From: Acidobacteriota bacterium
GTDB taxonomy: Bacteria > Acidobacteriota > UBA890
Direction: 5' to 3'
Length of the DNA stretch: 15,532 nt
Assembly (NCBI GenBank): GCA_022563115.1
Contig: JADFNY010000034.1
Coordinates: 1 to 15,532, forward strand
The position numbers and the translations under genes were made by a program. Under the pieces are notes generated by a model, which was given only the letters and a program-made list of their open reading frames with translations, searched no databases and was not told where the DNA came from. Below, in pieces: positions 6,309-12,528 of this stretch; within the stretch, counting starts at the first letter, position 1; each line of letters begins with the position of its first letter.

Positions 6309-8027
6309 CTAGTCGAAGCCGTATTGCCCCAGCCTGCGGTACAGAGTGGCGCGGCTGATGCCGAGCATCTCGGCGGCCTTCGTGCGGTTGCCGCCCGCGT
6401 CCTGGAGAGCGGCCTTGATAAGGGCTGCATCGTCGCCATGCGCAAGGACCGACGACGGCTCTGTTATCTCCGGGGACAGATCCTCAGGTCTGATGTGCTC
6501 GGCGCGGCAACGAAGAACCGCGAACTCGATGGCGTTCTCGAGCTGGCGCACGTTGCCGGGCCAATCGTACGCAATGAGCAGGCTCATCGCCGCGTCGCCC
6601 ACCTGGTCCACGGACTTTCCGTTGCGAGCGCGACTCTCCTCGAGGAAGAACCTGGTCAGCAAGGCGATGTCCTCGCGGCGATCACGTAGCGGCGGCACCG
6701 GGATGCGGGCCACCTGGAGCCGGTACATGAGGTCGGCGCGGAATTCGCCGGACTCGACGCACTGCATCAACGGTCGATTCGCTGCGGCGATGACCCGAAC
6801 GTCCACCGACCGCGGACGGGTCTCGCCGATCGGCACGATCGTCTTGTCCTCGAGCACCCGAAGCAGCATGGTCTGCACCTTGGGCGGGAGGTTGCCGACC
6901 TCGTCGAGAAACAGCGTGCCTCCACCGGCCTGCTCGAAGACGCCCTTGTGGTCGGACGAAGCGCCCGTGAACGAGCCTCGCCGATGCCCGAACAGCTGGC
7001 TCAGAGAGAGCTCCTCGCTCATTCCTCCGCAATTGACCGGGACGAAGGGCTCGTCACGTCGTTGGCTGCGCCAATGGATCGCCCGGGCCACGAGCTCCTT
7101 GCCCGTCCCCGTCTCGCCATCGATCAACACCGGCACGTCGACCGCGGCCACCTGCTCGATGAGCTGAAAGACCTCTTCCATGGCGCTGCTGCGGGCGACG
7201 ATGTTCTGGTAAACGTCCCGGTCGTCGAGGATTCTCCGCAGGCTGCGCAGCTCCGAGACGTCGTACAAGAACAGGATCATTCCTCCCGTCGCCCGCGGAT
7301 CAACGCGCACTTCGACGTTGAGCGCCGAGGCGACGCCGCGCGGCTCTTCGATCTGTACCAATACGCGATGACGGTTCTCGTCGGTGGGCTGCGGGGATTC
7401 GAGAATCGACCGGATTCGCTGCAAGCTCTTCTCCGGAAAGGGCAGAGCATCACCCCAGGGTGTGTTGCGGACGCCGTCGGCATCGACGCCAAGCAAGCGA
7501 CCGGCGGCCGTGCTCACGAAGGTCACGGAGCCGTCGGCATCGATGGTGACCGTGCCGTGCGGTTGGGCATCGAGGATCGCGAGCAGGTTCTCGTTGCTCG
7601 CCTGCAACTCGGTCTCGATGCCGTGCGTGTGTATGGCGATCTCCACCGCCGAACGCAACTCTCGCGCCTCGAACGGCTTGACGATGTATCCGTGGGGACC
7701 GATCTGTTTGGCGCGTTCGAGGGTCTTCTCGTCCGCGAAAGCAGTGAGGAAAACAACCGGCAGGCCGAGCTCCGAACGGATGCGTGCGGCGGCGTCGATG
7801 CCGTCGATGTCCCCTTCGAGATGGATGTCCGCCAAGACGAGGTCTGGCGCCAGGGCTTCGGCCATTTGCACCGCCTCCTCTCCGGAGCCGGTCTTGCCGA
7901 CGATCCGGTAACCGAGCTCTTGGAGTGTGCGCTCGAGGTCGAGCGCGACGATGGCTTCGTCCTCAACGATGAGAATCCCCGGCGCATCCCGGCGGCCGAT
8001 CGTTTCTTCTGTTCCTTGGAAGGCCAC
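6309..8027 (-). CDS. Sigma54-dependent response regulator, REC-PAS-AAA+-Fis HTH
   Basis: NtrC-family enhancer-binding protein, about 572 residues, activating RpoN promoters by ATP-driven remodelling. Domains in order: receiver (about 20-135) with phospho-acceptor Asp67 in LVLADIHL, Thr95 in FLTAF and Lys117 in IVKPF; a PAS-like domain (about 145-265); an AAA+ core with Walker A GETGTGKE (304-311), the sigma54-contact loop GSFTGA (351-356) instead of GAFTGA, and Walker B GGTLFLDEVGN; and a Fis-type helix-turn-helix at the end (GNRTKAAEMLGISRATLYRR). I chose the GTG at 8027, one base after the kinase stop, because the longer frame to 8162 lies wholly inside the kinase gene and its extra residues do not look like receiver sequence. 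Co-transcribed with the kinase. The likely target is the glycan operon immediately downstream. The receiver sequence resembles those paired with HisKA_2-type kinases. Confidence 0.93.
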   Translation of the reverse strand: MAFQGTEETIGRRDAPGILIVEDEAIVALDLERTLQELGYRIVGKTGSGEEAVQMAEALAPDLVLADIHLEGDIDGIDAAARIRSELGLPVVFLTAFADEKTLERAKQIGPHGYIVKPFEARELRSAVEIAIHTHGIETELQASNENLLAILDAQPHGTVTIDADGSVTFVSTAAGRLLGVDADGVRNTPWGDALPFPEKSLQRIRSILESPQPTDENRHRVLVQIEEPRGVASALNVEVRVDPRATGGMILFLYDVSELRSLRRILDDRDVYQNIVARSSAMEEVFQLIEQVAAVDVPVLIDGETGTGKELVARAIHWRSQRRDEPFVPVNCGGMSEELSLSQLFGHRRGSFTGASSDHKGVFEQAGGGTLFLDEVGNLPPKVQTMLLRVLEDKTIVPIGETRPRSVDVRVIAAANRPLMQCVESGEFRADLMYRLQVARIPVPPLRDRREDIALLTRFFLEESRARNGKSVDQVGDAAMSLLIAYDWPGNVRQLENAIEFAVLRCRAEHIRPEDLSPEITEPSSVLAHGDDAALIKAALQDAGGNRTKAAEMLGISRATLYRRLGQYGFD

Positions 8028-8028
8028 G

Positions 8029-9942
8029 CTAGCTGTGTCCAGACGTCGCGGTTGCTTCCTCGCCGCCGGGACGAGCGTTAGAACCCGGGCCCGGGGAAGA
8101 CACGGTGACGCGAGTCCCGTCGGAGGTGTCGATCTGCAGGTCGGCCCGAAGCTGCCCGGCAAGCTCCCGCACGAGCGTCAGGCCCAGGGTGTCGGACCGC
8201 TGGGGGTCCATTCCCGGGGGCAGGCCGATTCCATTGTCAACGACCTCCAGATGGCGCCCCTTGCTTCCTCGAAACGTAACGGTGACGCGACCGCCCTCAC
8301 CGTCGGGGAAAGCGTGCTCGATGCAGTTGGAGACGAGTTCGTTAATCATCATGCCGTACGGAATTGCGGCGTCGACGCGCAGTGTCGTGTTGTCGACCTC
8401 GACACAGATCTCCACCCGGCGCGAGGCGTTCGTGTGCGAGCGCCTGATCTGTTCGACTAACTCTTGGACGTAGGCGCGAAAGGGAATGTTGGCGAGGTCC
8501 TCGGACTGATACAGGTGCTCGTGAACAAGCGCGATCGACCGGATTCGGTTGCGGCTCTCGCGAAAGGTCCGCACTGCCTCGTCGCTGACGGCGCCCCCGG
8601 ATTGCAGCCTCAGAAGGCTGCTGATCACCTGCAGGTTGTTCTTCACGCGGTGGTGGACCTCCTTGAGCAGTATGTCCTTCTCGTCGATCGACGCCTTCAG
8701 TCTCCGCTCGGCAGCCTTGTGCTCGGTGATGTCTCGAACCAGGTACACGATGGCGCCTTTCGCGTCGCTCGCTAGCGTCGCCGACGACACGCTCACCAGA
8801 ATCGTTCCTCCCGCCGCGGTTCTGAAACGGCGCTCGCCGTCGGCGATCGAGCCCATGCTTATCTGGTTCGTGTCGTCTACTTCCGGACCGGCTAGCAGCA
8901 ACGACATGGGCTGGCCGAGCAGTTCGCGCTCCTCATGCCCCAAGGTGTCGAGCGCCGCCCGGTTGACCGTCTCGATACGGCCGTTGCGATCGACGACGAA
9001 CAACATCTCGTCGATCGACTGGATGATGTCGTTGAGATACGAACGGGAAACCGTCGTATCCCGGAGCGTCGCGGCCATCTGATTGAAAGCGTTGGCGACC
9101 AACCGGATCTCGGTACGGGTGTCGAGCTCGACACGGGTTTCGAGATCGCCTTCACCGAGCTTGTCGAGCGCCTCCTGAAGCTGGTCGAGAGGACGCGCAA
9201 TCGAACGCGCGATCATTACCCCCAGAAAGATCGCCCCGGCCAGGGCCGCCGCGGTGAGAAGGAGGTTGCGACGATTGGCGTTTTCGAACGCCGTCTGCAT
9301 CAGGGTGAGTTGCTCCTCGAGCCCCTGCTGAGCGTGCCCCGAGTACCGCTCGATCGCCGGAAGCATCGAATCACGGTAGTGCGCCTCCAGCTCGTCCGAG
9401 AGAAACAGGCGGACGTCTTCGGACGGGTGGTAGCGAGCCTCGTGGCGGTAACGCTCGACGAGCTGCGCGTAGTCGAGGAACCTCGCCTCCAGCGTGTCGA
9501 CGAGGTCGACGGTCTCGGCCGCCAGCAGGCTCCCCGTTTGATCAGCTTGCCGCTTCTCGGCGAGATCGATCCCCGCCAGCGTCGCGGCCCGGCCGGCCCT
9601 CAGAGCGGCGCCGAACGCGTTCAGGCTGGAATCGAGCGCGTCGATCAGTTCTTCCGTTACGGGGTCGGGGTCCCACTCGTGATCCGCCTGCTCGAGCGGC
9701 CAGGCAGAAGGGTCGGTGAGCGTCGCGTAACGGGCGGCGACGATCTGATGAGCCGCGATCTGACTCCTCTGCAGCGCTTCGGTCATGCGCGCCGCCGCCT
9801 CCGTTTCGTCCAGAGTCGTGGTTTGCAGCCGGGCGACGTCGAAAAGGACCTGGTCGCCAGTGCGCCCGACCCAGTACCCCGTCACACCTACGAGAGAGGC
9901 GATGAAAATGAACGAAATGACCAGAATGACGTACAGTCGCAT
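8029..9942 (-). CDS. Membrane sensor histidine kinase, HAMP-PAS-HisKA_2-HATPase
   Basis: 637-residue inner-membrane sensor kinase. A first membrane span (about 4-26, LYVILVISFIFIASLVGVTG) and a second (about 226-246) bracket a roughly 200-residue, mostly helical periplasmic region that probably senses the signal. A HAMP linker follows (about 247-300, with ARPLDQLQEALDKLGEGDLE), then a PAS domain (about 305-410), then the HisKA_2-type dimerisation segment DILLKEVHHRVKNNLQVISS with phospho-acceptor His430. The ATPase has an N-box MMINELVSNCIEHAF and a G1-like VVDNGIGLP. The stop TAG is one base before the regulator GTG, so the two form one transcription unit. The ATG at 9942 has only a weak upstream GAGG. 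The partner is almost certainly the adjacent regulator. The signal is unknown. Confidence 0.93.
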   Translation of the reverse strand: MRLYVILVISFIFIASLVGVTGYWVGRTGDQVLFDVARLQTTTLDETEAAARMTEALQRSQIAAHQIVAARYATLTDPSAWPLEQADHEWDPDPVTEELIDALDSSLNAFGAALRAGRAATLAGIDLAEKRQADQTGSLLAAETVDLVDTLEARFLDYAQLVERYRHEARYHPSEDVRLFLSDELEAHYRDSMLPAIERYSGHAQQGLEEQLTLMQTAFENANRRNLLLTAAALAGAIFLGVMIARSIARPLDQLQEALDKLGEGDLETRVELDTRTEIRLVANAFNQMAATLRDTTVSRSYLNDIIQSIDEMLFVVDRNGRIETVNRAALDTLGHEERELLGQPMSLLLAGPEVDDTNQISMGSIADGERRFRTAAGGTILVSVSSATLASDAKGAIVYLVRDITEHKAAERRLKASIDEKDILLKEVHHRVKNNLQVISSLLRLQSGGAVSDEAVRTFRESRNRIRSIALVHEHLYQSEDLANIPFRAYVQELVEQIRRSHTNASRRVEICVEVDNTTLRVDAAIPYGMMINELVSNCIEHAFPDGEGGRVTVTFRGSKGRHLEVVDNGIGLPPGMDPQRSDTLGLTLVRELAGQLRADLQIDTSDGTRVTVSSPGPGSNARPGGEEATATSGHS

Positions 9943-10028
9943 TATTCAGTAAGCCTCACACGCGTCGCCCGTTGTCCCAATCCTTATTGCATAGAAGGCG
10001 GCCTATCAAGCGCTCCGTTCCCTCTGAC

Positions 10029-10059
10029 GACCGTTCGTGCCCCAATTTAGACCGTTCGT
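10029..10059. repeat. GACCGTTCGT direct repeat at 21-base spacing
   Basis: An exact 10-base sequence occurs at 10029-10038 and again at 10050-10059, start to start 21 bases, i.e. two helical turns. It lies about 90-115 bases upstream of the sensor kinase start. The geometry suits two protomers bound on the same DNA face, so it may be an operator for the kinase-regulator unit. No known regulator is recognised. Confidence 0.5.
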
Positions 10060-10450
10060 TCCATGGACAGACATCTCATGGCAATATGGCGACACCATGA
10101 CACGCCAAGTGCAGCGCTCGTATGCGATCAACGCCGATCGGGTCGCCGAGGTGCGCCGTAAGCTGGAGATCCAATTCCTTCTCCGATAGAAATCCACCCC
10201 ATATTCTCTCACTGTACGGTGTGACAAGGTACCGGCGCCATGCAGTGTCCCCGATGCTCAAAAGAGGTGCCGGTCTTGCCGATGCCCTGGTAGGGGAGTG
10301 AGGCGCTAGAGCCACTTCCGCAGATGGCTCGCCGGAACCCGGACCCGGCTGGCCGTCCTCCTTCGTTCATGAGACTTCAGACCCATGCGCGGCACCCTCG
10401 GGAGTTCTTCAGCACCCTGCTAGACGAACACCGCGCTCGTCGGCTAGTGT

Positions 10451-10469
10451 TTGGTCAAGGTTGGTCAAG
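10451..10469. promoter_or_regulatory. Tandem TTGGTCAAG repeats before the antitoxin start
   Basis: TTGGTCAAG occurs at 10451-10459 and 10461-10469, one 10-base step apart, ending four bases before the antitoxin ATG. Each copy is a partial palindrome (TTG..CAA). Phd/YefM antitoxins repress their own operons through short palindromes in this position, so an autoregulatory operator is likely. There is no room for a ribosome binding site between the second copy and the ATG. Confidence 0.5.
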
Positions 10470-10473
10470 CACC

Positions 10474-10725
10474 ATGAAGACGGCGATCTACAACCTGTAC
10501 GAAGCCAAGACCTCGCTCTCGAAGCTCGTGGACCGTGCTGCGGCCGGCGAAGAGATCATCATCGCCAAGGCCGGGCGGCCGCTCGCCGTGCTGTCGGGGT
10601 TCCAGCGGCAGCGGGCGCCCCGGGTCCCCGGGGGTTGGGAGGACGGCCTTTGGATCGGCCCCGACTTCGACGAGCCGCTTCCCGACGATCTGATCGACGC
10701 GTTCGAAGGCCGTGAAAGCGAATAG
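10474..10725 (+). CDS. Type II antitoxin, Phd/YefM family
   Basis: 83-residue antitoxin that would bind and neutralise the PIN toxin encoded next to it and repress their shared promoter. The N-terminus MKTAIYNLYEAKTSLSKLVD followed by AAAGEEIIIAKAGRPLAVL is the typical Phd/YefM DNA-binding fold: a short strand, the AKTSLSKL helix, then the GEEIIIAKAGRPLAVL hairpin. The acidic tail (DFDEPLPDDLIDAFEG) is the usual toxin-wrapping part. The ATG at 10474 was chosen because the family begins just before this strand; an in-frame ATG at 10324 adds 50 residues without family character. It overlaps the toxin gene by 14 bases. Confidence 0.9.
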   Translation: MKTAIYNLYEAKTSLSKLVDRAAAGEEIIIAKAGRPLAVLSGFQRQRAPRVPGGWEDGLWIGPDFDEPLPDDLIDAFEGRESE

Positions 10726-11095
10726 CTTGTTGCTCGATACGCACGTCTTTCTGTGGTGGCGCACCGCCGACGACCGACTTCCTGCCGCAGTCCGCCACGC
10801 GATCGCAGAAGCGGACGCGGTCTTCGTGAGCGCCGCGTCGGCGTGGGAGGCCGCCATCAAGCAGTCGCTCGGGCGCCTCCGTCTTCCCGATCGATTCGCC
10901 GCGGGTGTCGAAGCGAGCGGCTTCGAACAACTGGTGGTGACGTTCGACCATGCAGAACGGGCGGGAAACCTGCCGCCGCACCATCGCGACCCGTTCGACC
11001 GCATGCTTGTTGCCCAGGCGATGCAAGAGAGGCTCACGCTCGTTACGCACGACAGGCGGTTCGACCCCTACGACGCGCAGATTCTGTGGGCTTGA
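10712..11095 (+). CDS. vapC: VapC-type PIN-domain toxin ribonuclease
   Basis: 127-residue PIN nuclease, expected to cut RNA (in studied relatives tRNA or rRNA) when its antitoxin is lost. The four acidic residues of the metal site are visible: Asp9 in LLLDTHVFLWW, Glu46 in SAWEAAIK, Asp96 in RDPFDRMLVAQA and Asp114 in THDRRF. The GTG start at 10712 lies inside the antitoxin gene, so translation is coupled. All catalytic residues are present, so the toxin should be active. The target RNA cannot be told from sequence. Confidence 0.92.
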   Translation: MKANSLLLDTHVFLWWRTADDRLPAAVRHAIAEADAVFVSAASAWEAAIKQSLGRLRLPDRFAAGVEASGFEQLVVTFDHAERAGNLPPHHRDPFDRMLVAQAMQERLTLVTHDRRFDPYDAQILWA

Positions 11096-11247
11096 CCCCG
11101 GTGCACACGCAGATCCCGAGGAGCGCGCAGGTAGCTGAACGCGAGCGGCTCGCCAAGCGCTGAAGCCAGGGCCGGCGCCGACCTTTTCTCGCAGTTTTCT
11201 CTTCCAGGCTTCGCTTGCAGCCCCCCAAGAGCTGACCGATTTTGTCT

Positions 11248-11276
11248 TTGGATAACTTCTCATGATTTCCTATAAT
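11248..11276 (+). promoter_or_regulatory. Sigma70-like promoter of the 28-residue protein
   Basis: A perfect TATAAT at 11271-11276 lies 17 bases after TTGGAT (11248-11253, a weak -35). The stretch from about 11230 to 11285 is strikingly AT-rich against its surroundings. Transcription would start near 11283 and give a leader of about 40 bases before the small ORF. Confidence 0.6.
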
Positions 11277-11323
11277 TAATAGCGACCATCGGTTGTCGAA
11301 CCTCATCAAACCGAGGGAGGCCC

Positions 11324-11410
11324 ATGTCGATCTACAACATCATTCTCGCCGGAGCGGCACTTCTCCTCGTTGGTGTACTGATCTTCGTGAAGAAGAACAG
11401 CGAAGCGTAG
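11324..11410 (+). CDS. 28-residue single-span membrane microprotein
   Basis: A small frame, MSIYNIILAGAALLLVGVLI followed by FVKKNSEA, has a hydrophobic core of about 18 residues (6-22) and a positively charged KK end, as expected for a single membrane span with the basic tail in the cytoplasm. It is preceded by GAGGGAGG (11313-11320), a strong purine-rich ribosome binding site; spacing is 3-6 bases depending on which GAGG/GGAGG core is used. It has its own promoter upstream and a terminator 31 bases after the stop, so it is a complete monocistronic unit. The family is not recognised and no function is proposed. It is not a type I toxin on present evidence, although size and layout would allow it. 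Confidence 0.68.
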   Translation: MSIYNIILAGAALLLVGVLIFVKKNSEA

Positions 11411-11440
11411 GAGCAAAGGCGAGAGACTTCAGCCAGGAAG

Positions 11441-11471
11441 GCCCCCGAAGGCGAGTGTCTCGGGGGCTTTT
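11441..11471 (+). terminator. Rho-independent terminator after the microprotein gene
   Basis: GCCCCCGA (11441-11448) pairs perfectly with TCGGGGGC (11460-11467) around an 11-base loop, followed at once by TTTTCTTT. A strong GC stem with a T-run is a classic intrinsic terminator. It ends the microprotein unit and insulates the methyltransferase downstream. Confidence 0.85.
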
Positions 11472-11538
11472 CTTTCGGCTGACCTGCCCCGCAGCGTAGT
11501 CAGCTTGACAGTCCCGGATCGAAGCCGGAGTGTTCATC

Positions 11539-12366
11539 ATGCTCGGCTACGATCGTGAGGGGTTGAAAGACCGGCAGGCGACGGTTCCCGTGTTCGATGG
11601 GGTCGCCGCCACCTACGATGCCGACTTCACGGATCGGCGCCTCGGGCGCCACCTGCGATCCTCGGTTTGGCGGGTCCTGGCGCGGACCTGGGAGGCAGGC
11701 GACCACGTTCTTGATCTCGGCTGCGGAACGGGCGAAGACGCCGTCTGGATGGCCGAGAGGGGCATTCGGGTCGCGGCCACCGACGCATCGGGGGCCATGC
11801 TGGAAGTGGCGCGAACCAAGGTCGCCGCCAGTCTGCTGACGAGCCGGGTGAGCCTCACCTCTTTGGATCTTGCGCGGCCGCTCGGGCAAAAAGCGCTGAG
11901 CGGCCCTTTCGACGGCGCCTTGTCGAACTTCGGTGCCTTGAATTGCGTCGACGATCTTCGTCCGCTCGGGGCCTGGCTCAGCCCTCGTCTGCGCCCGGGC
12001 GCCAAGCTGGTCCTGGTCCTGATCGGCCGATTCTGCCCCTGGGAGATCGCAACCTTCGCTCTTCGAGGGCGCCTGCCCTCCGCCCTCCGTCGCTTTCGCG
12101 GGCGGCGACCGGCCAGGGTAGCTCAGGGCTCCTTGCCGGTGAGCTATCCCTCGCCGGGGCGACTCTTGCGGGAGCTCGGGCCCGACTTCCGGGCCCGTTC
12201 GCACCGCGGAATCGGGTGGCTCCTCCCTCCCAGCGACCTCGCCGATCTCGTCGACCGGTACCCGAGGCTCTTCGACGCTCTCGCCCGCTGGGACTCTCGC
12301 TTCGGTGCTTCGCTACCGGCCCGATGGACCTGCGACCATTGGATTCTCGAGGTCGAGCGGCTGTGA
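11539..12366 (+). CDS. Class I SAM-dependent methyltransferase
   Basis: 275-residue methyltransferase with a Rossmann core. Motif I is VLDLGCGTGEDAVWMAERG (near residues 57-75), the ribose-binding acidic residue follows in VAATDASGAM, and a motif IV-like stretch is FDGALSNFGALNCV. The C-terminal third (YPSPGRLLRELGPDFRARSH, then GIGWLLPPSDLADLVDRYP) is of the kind seen in small-molecule or lipid methyltransferases of this class. I chose the ATG at 11539, with GGAG eight bases upstream, over a GTG three codons earlier. It is a single gene between the microprotein terminator and the exported amidase. The substrate is unknown. Confidence 0.85.
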   Translation: MLGYDREGLKDRQATVPVFDGVAATYDADFTDRRLGRHLRSSVWRVLARTWEAGDHVLDLGCGTGEDAVWMAERGIRVAATDASGAMLEVARTKVAASLLTSRVSLTSLDLARPLGQKALSGPFDGALSNFGALNCVDDLRPLGAWLSPRLRPGAKLVLVLIGRFCPWEIATFALRGRLPSALRRFRGRRPARVAQGSLPVSYPSPGRLLRELGPDFRARSHRGIGWLLPPSDLADLVDRYPRLFDALARWDSRFGASLPARWTCDHWILEVERL

Positions 12367-12528
12367 AGCGCCGGGCGGCGGGCGGTTGGCGTCGCTGCTG
12401 GGCTGGGAGCGGTCGATGACGGCGGGTTACCTCAATCCTTTGTCGTGTAGCATGCACGTGCTTATCGACGGGTAGACCGCGTTTCATCCGCCGACGAACA
12501 CCAGCGTCTTTTGAACAGGAGGTACGAC

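Larger units (their letters stand above)
9943..10473. other. 531-base gene-poor region between the kinase and the toxin-antitoxin pair
   Basis: No gene is supported here. It must hold the kinase promoter (leftward) and the vapBC promoter (rightward), but I see no clear -35/-10 pair. Two short rightward frames can be read, one starting near 10097 (30 residues, MTRQVQRSYAINADRVAEV...) and one near 10240 (17 residues, MQCPRCSKEVPVLPMPW, with a CPxC pair). Either could be a gene remnant, but neither is recognisable. Overlapping minus-strand frames between 10006 and 10315 have no family features. Confidence 0.4.

Noticed and set aside
8028..8162. 45-residue N-terminal extension of the response regulator
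   Set aside because: The extension lies wholly inside the kinase coding sequence in another frame and does not resemble receiver sequence; the GTG at 8027, one base after the kinase stop, fits an operon junction.
9985..10009. Possible sigma70 promoter for the kinase (TTGATA on the minus strand)
   Set aside because: No acceptable -10 hexamer occurs 16-18 bases downstream.
10029..10044. Sigma54-like sequence GGGGCACGAACGGTCG on the minus strand upstream of the kinase
   Set aside because: It has a good -24 half (GGCACG) but CG where the essential -12 GC should be, so it fails the consensus.
10006..10315. Minus-strand frames of 73 and 79 codons
   Set aside because: No ribosome binding sites, no family features, and they overlap each other in different frames.
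10324..10473. Upstream in-frame extension of the antitoxin by 50 residues
   Set aside because: Phd/YefM proteins start immediately before the sequence at 10474, and the extension covers the probable promoter and operator repeats.
12367..12528. Promoter for the amidase gene in the 162-base gap
   Set aside because: TTACCT and TAGCAT can be found at roughly suitable spacing near 12427-12452, but both boxes are too weak to support a call.
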